43,442 nucleotides of DNA from CAYMAZ01 sp964526285. GTDB taxonomy: Bacteria > Bacteroidota > Bacteroidia > Bacteroidales > DTU049. Under the pieces are notes generated by a model. It saw nothing but the letters and a program-made list of their open reading frames with translations. It ran no database searches and was not told the origin of the DNA. Position numbers and translations under genes: made by a program. The DNA lies in contig CAZGIW010000022.1 in assembly GCA_964526285.1 (NCBI GenBank), forward strand, positions 1 through 43,442, written 5' to 3'. Shown here piece by piece: positions 33,298 to 42,598 of this stretch. Position 1 is the stretch's first letter. Every line of letters starts with the position of its first letter.

Positions 33298-33305
33298 TAA
33301 TTTTG
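33298..33305 (+). promoter_or_regulatory. -7 promoter element, BNR-repeat protein
   Basis: TAATTTTG followed by CC, 25 nt before the ATG at 33331. Confidence 0.55.
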
Positions 33306-33330
33306 CCAACAAACAATAAAAATAAAAAAA

Positions 33331-36105
33331 ATGAAAAAAGAATTATTACTGGTATTCATGTCATTTATCATGACATTTTCCTTTTTGCAGCTCCATTCCC
33401 AGATAAATGAAGGGTGGGTTGAAGTGGGCAATGCCGCATACAATTCGCAATTGTATGACATTGCATTTCCAACAGCTACAAACGGTTTTGCCATTGGTTC
33501 AGGAGGTACATTTCTAAAAACCACAGATGGTGGAGTAACGTGGACAGCACATGATATTGGAGCAAAATATACATTGTTTCAGATTCATTTTACCAGTGCA
33601 ACAACGGGTTATATTATGGGTGGAATCAGAGTTGGCCAACTCATGTCAAAGGTGTTAAAAACAACAGACGGCGGACAAACTTGGAACGAGATGTACACTT
33701 TGAATAGTGATTATGTAACTGATATGTTTTTTTTCAATGACACGCATGGGTGGCTTTCTTCTTATGAAAAAATCATTTACACCACTGACGGAGGTCAAAA
33801 CTGGACAACAGTTGCTCAGTCGGGATCATATACTATTAAAAATGTATTTTTTACAAGCGCAACAAGAGGACTATACCTTGATAACAATTTCAAAGTAAGA
33901 AAATCAACCGATGGAGGTCAAACCTGGAATATTTTCAGTGATTTAGCATTAAATGGAAAAACAATGAATTTTGCAGATCCTGAAAATGGATTTATGCTTA
34001 CAGTTATGAGCCAGGCATTGTTTTCATCTGTTGACTCAGGAGCCACATGGGTTGCCAAAAATTCTCCGGGTGAGATTTGCGAAGTTATAAGAGCAGAAAC
34101 CGATTCAATTGTTTATTTATTAAACTATGATGAGAATAAAATTTTCAGAACCGCAGATGCAGGCACCACATTTCAAACCGTGTATCAACAAAACGGTACA
34201 GGCTTAAAAAACTTCAGAAAATTTCACGGAAAGTATTATGCAGTTGGTGCCGGAGGCCTTATCATTGAGTCTGTTGATGGATTTGTCTGGAACACCATTC
34301 ATCAGGGCAATTACTCAGGATTACTTACAGATGTTACTTTTATTGATGACACCTATGGTATTGCTGTGGGAACTAAAGGTTTTATTAAAAAAACAACCAA
34401 CGGAGGTGTGTCATGGCAGGTTGAGTCATTACATCCTTATAAAGATTTGAAAGGAGTGAGCTACTTTAATACGGATAATATTCTTATTGCAGGCTCTGAT
34501 TCGCTAATGCTCAGATCAACAGATACATGCCAAACATGGACAAGCACTGCAACCGGATTTAATACGCAGAACGCATATGGAATTACAATGACTTCACCAT
34601 TAACAGGTTTTGCATTTGGAAATTTGCCTCTTTTAAAAACAACTGACGGTGGTGCAACATGGTCGCAATCAGGAACTTATGGCAATGTTCATTCATGTTC
34701 TGCAGTAAATATTGATACAATATTTTTCGGAATGAATAATAATTTTGGATACACTCTCGATGGTGGTACGAGTTATGTTACTCCGATTACAACAACCCAT
34801 ATTCAAAGGGGATTGCACTTTTTCAATGGAGATGAAGGTGTGAGAGTATCACATTGGGGACATATTTTCACCACTTCAGACAGAGGTGCCAACTGGACGC
34901 AAAGAATAAATCTATCCAACGACATGTTTGACATAACATTTATTGATGACACAACGGGATACTGCGTTGGAGATAATGGTTATATTTATAAATCCATTGA
35001 CCGGGGTATCTCATGGTTTCAGATTGAAAGCCCAACCATGAGATCTTTGCATGCTGTTTGGTTTACCCCTGATGGCACAGGGTATATTGTAGGTAATGAT
35101 GGTGTAATTTTGAGAAAAGCAATTGTACCAACCTACACTGTTGATTTTGAAGTTTCGAATGATGACGGACAGATTATTTCTGATGCCACAATGACATTTG
35201 ATGGAAGCGCTTATCCGGCAGGACAATATACAGTTACAGGCCTGCAAGCAGAAACATATCCGTATAGTTTTTCAGCATCCGGACATGAAACTTATAGCGA
35301 CAACCTGATACTGTCAAGTGATACGACAATAACCATTGTTATGAAGAAATACCACGAAGTGACAGTGAGTGTTGAAAACATATTTGCAAATGCAATTGCT
35401 GGGGCTGATGTCACATTGGGACTAATAAACGATCAGACAGATGCTTCGGGTACAGTGATTTTCCAAAATGTGACCAAGGCAAACGGAATTCAGCTTCAGA
35501 TTTCAGCCACACATTACAATGGCGAAACTATTACAGTTGATATTCTGGGAGATACAATATTTACTGTTGTTTTGGATGCCGACCTTGATGCGCCGGTTGC
35601 AAATGTTGCAGGAAATATTGAAGACAACAGTTTTGAGGCCAACTGGACAAGTGTCGCAAATGCTGATGCCTATGCACTGTTTGTTTCACAGGATAACTTT
35701 GTGACCTACATTACCGGATTTGACAGTTTGATTGTAACCGGGACCACCCGATTGGTTGATGGTTTAACTGCCGGGCAGCAATATACATATCGTTTGAGGG
35801 CAATAAATTCATACGGAATTTCAGATTATTCAAATGTAATATCTGCAACTACCACAGACCATACAGGGATTGCCAATCATGAAACGGAAATATTCTCCAT
35901 TTATCCTAATCCTGCAAAAGATTTGCTTTACATCAGTATTGAAAATCCTGCGATGAATGAAATGCTCTATGTTAATGATATTTTGGGTCGTAATATAATG
36001 GTTATTAATCCATCACAAACAAGCGAGATTATCATATCTGCTCTGCCTGAAGGTATTTATATAATTAAGTATATGGACAAAGCTGTTCGTTTTGTGAAGA
36101 TGTAA
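33331..36105 (+). CDS. BNR/Ycf48-like beta-propeller protein with FN3 and T9SS sorting domains
   Basis: A 924-residue exported protein with a signal peptide ending LQLHSQ. Residues 25-600 carry about a dozen BNR/Ycf48-type repeats recognisable by TTDGG-x-TW or variants (TTDGGVTWTAH, TTDGGQTWNEM, TTDGGQNWTT, STDGGQTWNIF, TTNGGVSWQ), which should build one or two beta-propellers. Two carboxypeptidase-regulatory-like beta domains follow (about 610-750), then a fibronectin type III domain (VANVAGNIEDNSFEANWTSV, about 755-850). The final 70 residues are a T9SS sorting domain (IFSIYPNPAKDLLYISIENP). Likely a surface glycan-binding or adhesin-type protein; no hydrolase active site is visible. A strong terminator follows. 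Confidence 0.85.
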   Translation: MKKELLLVFMSFIMTFSFLQLHSQINEGWVEVGNAAYNSQLYDIAFPTATNGFAIGSGGTFLKTTDGGVTWTAHDIGAKYTLFQIHFTSATTGYIMGGIRVGQLMSKVLKTTDGGQTWNEMYTLNSDYVTDMFFFNDTHGWLSSYEKIIYTTDGGQNWTTVAQSGSYTIKNVFFTSATRGLYLDNNFKVRKSTDGGQTWNIFSDLALNGKTMNFADPENGFMLTVMSQALFSSVDSGATWVAKNSPGEICEVIRAETDSIVYLLNYDENKIFRTADAGTTFQTVYQQNGTGLKNFRKFHGKYYAVGAGGLIIESVDGFVWNTIHQGNYSGLLTDVTFIDDTYGIAVGTKGFIKKTTNGGVSWQVESLHPYKDLKGVSYFNTDNILIAGSDSLMLRSTDTCQTWTSTATGFNTQNAYGITMTSPLTGFAFGNLPLLKTTDGGATWSQSGTYGNVHSCSAVNIDTIFFGMNNNFGYTLDGGTSYVTPITTTHIQRGLHFFNGDEGVRVSHWGHIFTTSDRGANWTQRINLSNDMFDITFIDDTTGYCVGDNGYIYKSIDRGISWFQIESPTMRSLHAVWFTPDGTGYIVGNDGVILRKAIVPTYTVDFEVSNDDGQIISDATMTFDGSAYPAGQYTVTGLQAETYPYSFSASGHETYSDNLILSSDTTITIVMKKYHEVTVSVENIFANAIAGADVTLGLINDQTDASGTVIFQNVTKANGIQLQISATHYNGETITVDILGDTIFTVVLDADLDAPVANVAGNIEDNSFEANWTSVANADAYALFVSQDNFVTYITGFDSLIVTGTTRLVDGLTAGQQYTYRLRAINSYGISDYSNVISATTTDHTGIANHETEIFSIYPNPAKDLLYISIENPAMNEMLYVNDILGRNIMVINPSQTSEIIISALPEGIYIIKYMDKAVRFVKM

Positions 36106-36127
36106 AGAAATCATACAACAATTTTCA

Positions 36128-36158
36128 ATGGCTGTACAAAACTGTGCAGCCATTTTTT
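36128..36158 (+). terminator. Rho-independent terminator of the BNR-repeat gene
   Basis: An 11-bp stem from ATGGCTGTACA and TGTGCAGCCAT (one G-T pair) closes a 4-nt loop and is followed by six T, 23 nt after the stop. Confidence 0.92.
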
Positions 36159-36177
36159 GAAATGTAAATTACTGATA

Positions 36178-36231
36178 ATCAACGACAAAAACGTTATTAA
36201 CGGTTAAGTAACGAATATAGTATTGATAATC
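36178..36231 (+). repeat. Type A intergenic repeat
   Basis: ATCAACGACAAAAACGTTA, the shared core and GAATATAGTATTGATAAT; close match to the copies near 10.3 kb. It opens a 900-bp gene-free stretch (36106-37007) mostly made of these repeats. Confidence 0.75.
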
Positions 36232-36280
36232 TGGCACTTAGCAATAATGGGTAATTTGCTTACAATGTCGATATAGTTGA

Positions 36281-36358
36281 AACCCAGCAATAGCGTCATT
36301 TATCGGTTTTTAACCGTTAGTAACGGATAAGTTCAGGTTTTTCGGGGCTTGTAGATGT
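36281..36358 (+). repeat. Type B intergenic repeat
   Basis: ACCCAGCAATAGCGTCATTT, the core CCGTTAGTAACGGATAAG, and AGGTTTTTCGGGGCTTGTAG. Confidence 0.8.
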
Positions 36359-36391
36359 ATCGTGAATTATTTTTTCTGCATTTATTTATAA

Positions 36392-36492
36392 CAACCCAAA
36401 ACTTGAATTTGCGGAAACCCAGCAATAGCGTCATTTATTCGTTATTAACCGTTAGTAACGGATAAGTTCAGGTTTTTCGGGGCTTGTAGATG
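36392..36492 (+). repeat. Type B intergenic repeat, near-identical to the preceding copy
   Basis: Repeats the 36281-36358 copy almost exactly from CCCAGCAATAGCG to GGGGCTTGTAGATG, about 135 bp further on. Confidence 0.8.
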
Positions 36493-36591
36493 GGTTTAAA
36501 AACTGTACGAAGTAAAAAAACAAATGATATTCCAATTTTTCAATACATCAAAAAACACATTGCACTATTCAAACCCAGAAATATTCACAAA

Positions 36592-36625
36592 TAACCGTTA
36601 AGTAACTAATATAATACTCATAGTA
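36592..36625 (+). repeat. Degenerate type A repeat
   Basis: ATAACCGTTAAGTAACTAAT followed by ATAATACTCATA, a decayed type A core and tail. Confidence 0.5.
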
Positions 36626-36680
36626 AGGCAATTGCGCCGAAGTAAAAATTAAAAAAATACTTATTAAGTGTTTGCTAATA

Positions 36681-36742
36681 CACTGATTATCAGACACAAA
36701 AACGTTATTAACGGTTAAGTAACGGATATAGTATTGATAATG
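36681..36742 (+). repeat. Type A intergenic repeat
   Basis: ACACAAAAACGTTATTAACG, then GGTTAAGTAACGGATATAG and TATTGATAAT; nearly identical to the copy at 36178. Confidence 0.75.
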
Positions 36743-36958
36743 TGAGGTTTATACTATACAAAAAAGACAAATTAACTAAAAAATAATTCAACAAACACAA
36801 AACCAGCCATCAACCATGCCTCATTCGTGGTTCTCCGAAACTTGAAAATTAATACATGTATTGTTAATTTTGAGTAAATCTGGTTTTACCAAATTGGGTT
36901 TTCCTTTTCAATGCAATATTTTTTTTTATCCAAAAAGCCATATCTGTGTTTTTTTTTT

Positions 36959-36966
36959 TATCTTTG
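36959..36966 (+). promoter_or_regulatory. -7 promoter element deciding the start at 37008
   Basis: TATCTTTG followed by CCC, 41 nt before the ATG at 37008 and downstream of an in-frame start codon at 36861, which is therefore excluded. Confidence 0.6.
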
Positions 36967-37007
36967 CCCTTAAGAAAATTCATTTATCCCCCTCAAAACC
37001 ATTAATT

Positions 37008-38990
37008 ATGAAAAGATTTATTTTTTTGATTCTCATGAGCAGTATGTTTGTTAATGCTCAGAATGTTGGTATTTCGGATGCAGTTATTTCTCCCGATGCT
37101 TCATCTATGCTTGAAATCAGATCAACAACGAAAGGTTTATTAATTCCTCGGCTTGCCCTTGTTCAAACCACTAGTGCAGCACCTGTTACATCGCCTGCAA
37201 CAAGTTTGTTGGTTTATAACACAGCAACTGTAAATGATGTAACTCCCGGTTTTTACTACTGGAGCGGAAGCCAATGGATGCGTATGGCCACCGGAGCAAT
37301 TCCTGCTTCAGGATGGCTTTTGACTGGTAATACAAATACAAATCCCGCCAGCAATTTTATTGGTACAACAGATGCACAGGCTTTTGTTGTTAGAACAAAC
37401 AATATTGAACGATTGAGAGTGCTTTCAGGTGGAAATGTTGGGATTGGAACCAGCTCCCCAACCACAGGACGTCTTGTGGTTTCATATTCAAATACCGATA
37501 TTTATGGTATTCATGCTACCACCCCAGGTCACGCAATTTATGGTGATGGTTCAGGAGGTGGTGGTCGCGGAATTATGGGCCGTGGAGGTGAGTATGGGGT
37601 TTACGGCTGGCATCTTATTAACGATTCACGTTTGGGATACATTGGAAGTACAAACTATGGTGTATATGGACAATTTGACACACAATCATACGGTATTTTA
37701 GGTACTTCTTATGAAGGAATTATTGGATATTCTAACAAAATTGATGGTTATGGTATCAAAGCTGAGGGCGGATCAAATGCTGTAGGTGGTATTTGGGCTC
37801 AGGGTGCAAGCGGAAAATTGTCAGGATATTTTGGCGGAATGGCAAGATTTTATACTGAGTATGCCGGACAATTTTCAATTCAATCCACTCGCAACACTCT
37901 TGCCAGCAATGATGACCCTTCATCTGTGATTGAAGTTATCAGAAAAACAACAGCAGCAAGCATGGGTGCGAACATGGGAGCCGGCATTTTGTTCAGTCTT
38001 GAATATGGAGCAGCTGCTACAAAAGAATATATGGGAGCAATGTATGCTCTTTACAACGGAGCCAACGACAGGGGTCGTTTGGTGTTTAGCACAAGAAGTG
38101 GTGGAACTAATCCTGCAGAAAGAATGACAATTTTACACAATGGCAATGTGGGTATTGGTGTTGCCGATCCATGGACAAAACTCAATGTGAAAAACGGCCG
38201 TCTTGCAATAGAATATGACGCTGGTTTTGACCATGCGGGAGCACTTTGGTATCACAAAAATCCCTGGGTTTATCTGTGGCGAAAAGAAACCACTCTGGCA
38301 GCAGGACAAGGCGGAAATATTATCTTTGCTGCATCACAGAACACAGCAGGTACTCCGGCTGATATCTGTATGATTCAGGGAGCCAGAGAAAATGCCACAA
38401 ACAACAATACTGCTTCTTATATGACATTCTATACAAGACCAGCAAGTGGGGACTGGTTTGAAAGACAAAGAATTACATCTCAGGGATATTTTCAATTTAG
38501 ACCTGATAATGCAACAGGAAGAGAAATTCATTTTAATGAACTTGGTATTGGTGGAAGCGGAACTGAACCAACCATTGTGCCATCAAGTCATTTATATGGA
38601 TTTGTTGGTACAGACACTCGCGCATGGTTCAGAATGTATTCAAATCAGTTTAACGCAGTTTCTACAAAAGATGTTAAAACCAATATTCAACCTCTTGATA
38701 ACACTGTAAAGAGTGAGTATTATAACATTGTTAAAACCCTGAATGTGTGTTCATACAATTATTTAAAACATGATACTGACAGTTTGGGAAATATTATTTC
38801 CACCGAAGAGTTGCCCACTACATTCGGTTTAATTGCTGAAGAATCTCCATCAATAATCACAGATGACACAGGCAAAGCCATCAGTTTGTATGAATATATC
38901 AGTTTATTAACTGTTGCACTTCAGGAAACACAGAGAAGAATTGAAGAACTGGAGAAGCTGCTTGAAGAAAACGGGATTGTGAGAGAGTAA
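37008..38990 (+). CDS. Secreted protein with C-terminal S74-type intramolecular chaperone domain
   Basis: A 660-residue protein whose signal peptide (MKRFIFLILMSSMFVNAQ) is intact only from the Met at 37008. The first 120 residues (SSMLEIRSTTKGLLIPRLAL, YYWSGSQWMRMA) match the N-terminal region common in Bacteroidetes fibre-like proteins. A Gly/Tyr-rich repetitive middle follows (GVYGWH, GVYGQF, GILGTS), then a C-terminal peptidase S74/ICA domain: STKDVKTNIQPLDN has the Ser and, five residues later, the Lys of the auto-cleavage dyad, and the chain ends in a coiled coil (LQETQRRIEELEKLLEENG). In phage tail spikes this domain trimerises the fibre and cuts itself off. No other phage gene is nearby, so this is probably a cellular trimeric surface fibre. 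Confidence 0.8.
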   Translation: MKRFIFLILMSSMFVNAQNVGISDAVISPDASSMLEIRSTTKGLLIPRLALVQTTSAAPVTSPATSLLVYNTATVNDVTPGFYYWSGSQWMRMATGAIPASGWLLTGNTNTNPASNFIGTTDAQAFVVRTNNIERLRVLSGGNVGIGTSSPTTGRLVVSYSNTDIYGIHATTPGHAIYGDGSGGGGRGIMGRGGEYGVYGWHLINDSRLGYIGSTNYGVYGQFDTQSYGILGTSYEGIIGYSNKIDGYGIKAEGGSNAVGGIWAQGASGKLSGYFGGMARFYTEYAGQFSIQSTRNTLASNDDPSSVIEVIRKTTAASMGANMGAGILFSLEYGAAATKEYMGAMYALYNGANDRGRLVFSTRSGGTNPAERMTILHNGNVGIGVADPWTKLNVKNGRLAIEYDAGFDHAGALWYHKNPWVYLWRKETTLAAGQGGNIIFAASQNTAGTPADICMIQGARENATNNNTASYMTFYTRPASGDWFERQRITSQGYFQFRPDNATGREIHFNELGIGGSGTEPTIVPSSHLYGFVGTDTRAWFRMYSNQFNAVSTKDVKTNIQPLDNTVKSEYYNIVKTLNVCSYNYLKHDTDSLGNIISTEELPTTFGLIAEESPSIITDDTGKAISLYEYISLLTVALQETQRRIEELEKLLEENGIVRE

Positions 38991-39194
38991 GGATTTAACT
39001 ATGAATATCTTACACTTGATTACATAGAAAATAGCAAAATAAAATAGCAAATTGCAAAGAGGTATTGACATTGAAGGATTGTTGATGTGTTGATGCTAGG
39101 ATTTGTTTATTGGTATTTCTCCGCATCCCATCAACCACTTGATTTTATTATCAAAATTTTGAAGAGCAATGCAAACGGTATTCGTTCAGGGGAA

Positions 39195-40094
39195 CTACTC
39201 AATAACCAGTGTATAAACTGTAGAACCATAGCCTCCCCACACTCCCACAGCACCTTTCACATTATGTCTTATTACAACAGGATATACGAAAGGATTACCT
39301 CCCATATAATATTCCTGTTCTATGGTGCGCCAAAATTCATAGTGTTCCCTGTCAATACTTGAAATTTTCACATCAACAGTATCGCCTTTTCTAAAATAAA
39401 ATAATTCCTCATCATCGTAAATGGCTTCAACATCTGAAATTGATGGAATACCTCTGTACATACTGAAAGTAAACTGCACCCCATTAAAAAACATATCATC
39501 CCAAACTGAACCAAACAGCGGCACCCAGTCTTTATCACGTGTTCTGCGAAATGTGAAAATTCTGAAATATTGCTTCAGAATTGGGTCATCATCATATGTG
39601 CCCCATATGTAGCCAAGTGAATCATTTTCAGGATTGTTCAGATTGTCTGGTTCCCACCAGATGGAGTCCAAAAAAACAGGCTCAGGTATTGTAGTTGTCC
39701 CGGTAATTGTATCGCCTTCAGCATAAATCAGCAAATCATATGATTTTCCTACTTCACCCTTAATCACACTCCCTTTATAACATACAAATGGCCAAACACC
39801 CTTGCCTATATTATCAAAACTTAGCTCCAATTTTTCAGATTGAACTCCATCACTCACCCACACCTGAGCATTAACTACGAACAGGTTCATCAGCGTAGAG
39901 GAATCCACCCTTGCGAAATAAGGAGAATTGCGGGTAACAGCAACAACGGGATACTGATCCTGTTCAATCCAGCCTTCCACAACCAGCCTTAGTTCAGGCT
40001 CTGGCAAATCTATATTCACCTCTTTCTGACAAGATGTTAGAAAAACCGAGATAATCAGAAATATAAATGTAATAAATATGTGATTATTTTTCAT
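39195..40094 (-). CDS. DUF4249 lipoprotein, partner of the TonB receptor
   Basis: A 299-residue lipoprotein with lipobox FLTSC (Cys22) followed by QKEVNIDLPEPELRLVVEGW, the hallmark opening of DUF4249. The rest is beta-sandwich-like (YDLLIYAEGDTITGTTTIPE, KQYFRIFTFRRTRDKDW). In Bacteroidetes such proteins are encoded with TonB-dependent receptors and probably sit over them as surface-exposed lids or solute-binding lipoproteins, by analogy with SusD; this is inference. It starts 4 nt after the receptor stop, so they are one operon. Confidence 0.88.
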   Translation of the reverse strand: MKNNHIFITFIFLIISVFLTSCQKEVNIDLPEPELRLVVEGWIEQDQYPVVAVTRNSPYFARVDSSTLMNLFVVNAQVWVSDGVQSEKLELSFDNIGKGVWPFVCYKGSVIKGEVGKSYDLLIYAEGDTITGTTTIPEPVFLDSIWWEPDNLNNPENDSLGYIWGTYDDDPILKQYFRIFTFRRTRDKDWVPLFGSVWDDMFFNGVQFTFSMYRGIPSISDVEAIYDDEELFYFRKGDTVDVKISSIDREHYEFWRTIEQEYYMGGNPFVYPVVIRHNVKGAVGVWGGYGSTVYTLVIE

Positions 40095-40098
40095 TGCT

Positions 40099-42465
40099 TT
40101 AGAATTTAAAATTATACGTTACAGAAGGCAAAATGGGGAACAGTGAAACCTGCTGTGCTGAAATGTCCATATAGCCTTCATTTATATTCCCTGTTGTTTG
40201 AAAATAAATATAGTATGGATTTCTTCTGTTGTAAACATTATAGACGGAGAAATTCCAGTCTGATTCCCATTTTCTTGGTTTCTTCTGCTTTGGTTTCCAG
40301 TTGAGTGAAATATCCATCCTGTGATAGGCAGGCATTCGGAATGAATTTCGGGAACCATATTCACTTACAATGTTGCCCCCGATAATATATCTGGAAACAG
40401 GCAATGTTGCAGTATTTCCTGTTGCATAAACCCAGACAAGAGAAAAATTCAAATTGGGATTAATTTCATACATTGCAACAAAAGAAACATCATGACGGCG
40501 GTCATATTTCGCAGGAAACTCCTCTCCTTCATTAATCTCAGGAAAAATTCTTGTAGTTTTAGAAAGTGTATAGCCAATCCAGCCTGTGAGTTTGCCATAT
40601 TGTTTGTTAATAAACAGCTCAACACCATATGAAGTCCCGTTTCCGAATGAAAAATTATTATCAGGATTGTTGTTAATATCTTCTTCCATCAGCCATCCTT
40701 CTTTGTATTCAATTTGATTTTGTAAATCTTTGTAATACACTTCAACAGATGCTTCAAACATATTTTTTCTAAAATTTCTGAAATAACCCAGAGAATATTG
40801 GGTTCCAAATTGTGGCAAAACGATATCTGTGCTTGGTATCCAAATATCTGTGGGCAGCGAAATGGCACTCACAGATGCCAGATGAATATACTGATAATTT
40901 TGTGTATATCCGGCTTTAATTGAAGAAAACTCATTCACCATAAATCTTGTTGAAAGTCTGGGCTCCATGCGATTATAGTTACGAACAGTTTGACCCTGAG
41001 CATACACAACAGAATCAATGGTCAGATTGGTAAGATCATCTTTTATGTACCTGGTAAACGGTCCCACATGAGAGAATAATGAATAACGCAAACCAGCATT
41101 AATTTTGATTCGGCTGGTCAGATCAAACTCATCATTCACATACACAGCACCTTCATGGGAAAAATATTGTGTGGGTGGCCCCAAATCCAGCTCCTCTCCC
41201 GAAGTTTTGGCTGTCATATTATTTGGAGTAAATGTATGATAGATATAATTGAGACCATACTTAATGGTGTGCTTTGTTGATGGGATGTAGGTAAAATCAA
41301 TTTTGGCATTCCAGTCTTCAATACCTGAAACCAGTGCCATATCATACTGGTCCTGAAGAGCACTAAATTTGAAATAATACTTACTGTAAATAAGCGAAGT
41401 ATTGGCAAATACTTTTTGATTGAACAAATGGTTCCATCTGAGCACTGCAGTTGCATTTCCCCAGGCAATTTGATTGGAAAAATTATCCTGAGTGCTTGAA
41501 AGGTCAAAAATATCATTTCCAAAATAACCACTGAGAAACAATCTGTCTTTATCTGACAATCTGTAATTCACCTTGGCATTGAGGTCATAAAAATAATATG
41601 CCGACTCCCTGAATGGTGAATCTTTTTTGAGAAAAGGTTTCATCACCACATCCACGTATGTTCTTCTACCAGAAATGATAAATGATGAAGTATCCTTTTT
41701 GATAGGCCCTTCAACTGTGAGTCTTGATGAAATTAAGCCAATTCCTCCATGTGCCTCGTATTTTCTGTTGTTACCGTCTTTCATGGAAATATCAAGCACT
41801 GATGCAAGACGACCTCCATAATTTGCAGGCATGTTCCCCTTATGAACTTCAATATTCTGAAGCGCGTCAGCATTAAAAACAGAAAAGAAACCAAAAAGAT
41901 GAGCTGCATTATACACAACAGCTTCATCAAGAAGTATCAGATTCTGGTCAGGACCTCCTCCCCGTACATAAAAACCTGTTGAGCCTTCACCACCAGACTG
42001 AATACCCGGTTTGAGCTGAATTGTTTTCAAAATATCAACTTCTCCAAACAAAGCCGGAAGTTTTTTAACCATTTCAACAGGAATATCAAATGTGCCCATA
42101 TCTGTACTTTGTACGTTTTTGTCAGGGCGCTCTCCGGTTATCACAACTTCCTGAGTTGTAATAGCTGATGACTGAAGTTTAATATTCAGGTTTAGGTTCT
42201 TATCCAGTACAATTTCTTTTGTAAAATCTGCATATCCAAGAAAACTCGAATACAGTACATAACTTCCTTTTTCAAGTGTGATTGTGTAATATCCATAGGT
42301 GTTTGTTGTTGCTCCTCTAATGGGATCTTTCACAAACACATTGGCTCCGATAAGAGACTCACCTGTGCTTTCATCAGTAACATACCCACTGATGGTATAT
42401 TTCTGAGCTGATAAAAGGTAAGAAAAACATAGCAGAGAGACTAAGAGAATGATATTTTTTTTCAT
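40099..42465 (-). CDS. TonB-dependent receptor with carboxypeptidase-regulatory-like N-terminal domain
   Basis: A 788-residue outer-membrane active transporter. Signal peptide to about residue 20 (LLSAQ), a carboxypeptidase-regulatory-like domain at 22-100 (YTISGYVTDESTGESLIGAN), a plug at about 120-225 (LFGEVDILKTIQLKPGIQSG, FYVRGGGPDQNLILLDEAVV, NMPANYGGRLASVLDI), then a beta barrel ending in an aromatic residue (SVTYNFKF). It takes up an unknown substrate using the TonB/ExbBD proton-driven system. Paired with a DUF4249 lipoprotein and not SusD; no glycoside hydrolase is nearby, so a polysaccharide locus is not supported. A -7 element lies 28 nt upstream. Confidence 0.92.
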   Translation of the reverse strand: MKKNIILLVSLLCFSYLLSAQKYTISGYVTDESTGESLIGANVFVKDPIRGATTNTYGYYTITLEKGSYVLYSSFLGYADFTKEIVLDKNLNLNIKLQSSAITTQEVVITGERPDKNVQSTDMGTFDIPVEMVKKLPALFGEVDILKTIQLKPGIQSGGEGSTGFYVRGGGPDQNLILLDEAVVYNAAHLFGFFSVFNADALQNIEVHKGNMPANYGGRLASVLDISMKDGNNRKYEAHGGIGLISSRLTVEGPIKKDTSSFIISGRRTYVDVVMKPFLKKDSPFRESAYYFYDLNAKVNYRLSDKDRLFLSGYFGNDIFDLSSTQDNFSNQIAWGNATAVLRWNHLFNQKVFANTSLIYSKYYFKFSALQDQYDMALVSGIEDWNAKIDFTYIPSTKHTIKYGLNYIYHTFTPNNMTAKTSGEELDLGPPTQYFSHEGAVYVNDEFDLTSRIKINAGLRYSLFSHVGPFTRYIKDDLTNLTIDSVVYAQGQTVRNYNRMEPRLSTRFMVNEFSSIKAGYTQNYQYIHLASVSAISLPTDIWIPSTDIVLPQFGTQYSLGYFRNFRKNMFEASVEVYYKDLQNQIEYKEGWLMEEDINNNPDNNFSFGNGTSYGVELFINKQYGKLTGWIGYTLSKTTRIFPEINEGEEFPAKYDRRHDVSFVAMYEINPNLNFSLVWVYATGNTATLPVSRYIIGGNIVSEYGSRNSFRMPAYHRMDISLNWKPKQKKPRKWESDWNFSVYNVYNRRNPYYIYFQTTGNINEGYMDISAQQVSLFPILPSVTYNFKF

Positions 42466-42493
42466 ATATCAGAGTTCAATTTTCAGGAATTGG

Positions 42494-42501
42494 CAAAGTT
42501 A
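42494..42501 (-). promoter_or_regulatory. -7 promoter element, TonB receptor operon
   Basis: Minus-strand TAACTTTG followed by CC, 28 nt before the ATG at 42465. Confidence 0.6.
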
Positions 42502-42573
42502 CGTTTTTTATACTCAAAATGAGTTTTTTTAACATAAAAACAAAACAACGTTCACATAATGTAAAAATTGCTT

Positions 42574-42581
42574 TATTTTTG
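42574..42581 (+). promoter_or_regulatory. -7 promoter element, M48 protease
   Basis: TATTTTTG, a TANNTTTG match, 17 nt before the ATG at 42599. Confidence 0.5.
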
Positions 42582-42598
42582 AAAAAAAAATTCAGCCT

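Noticed and set aside
36861..37007. Longer N-terminus for the S74-domain protein
   Set aside because: A -7 element and an intact signal peptide point to the ATG at 37008.
37008..38990. Prophage tail fibre locus
   Set aside because: No other phage structural, integrase or lysis gene occurs in the window, and the protein has a bacterial signal peptide.
39195..42465. SusC/SusD polysaccharide utilisation locus
   Set aside because: The partner lipoprotein is DUF4249, the receptor is shorter than typical SusC and no carbohydrate-active enzyme is nearby.
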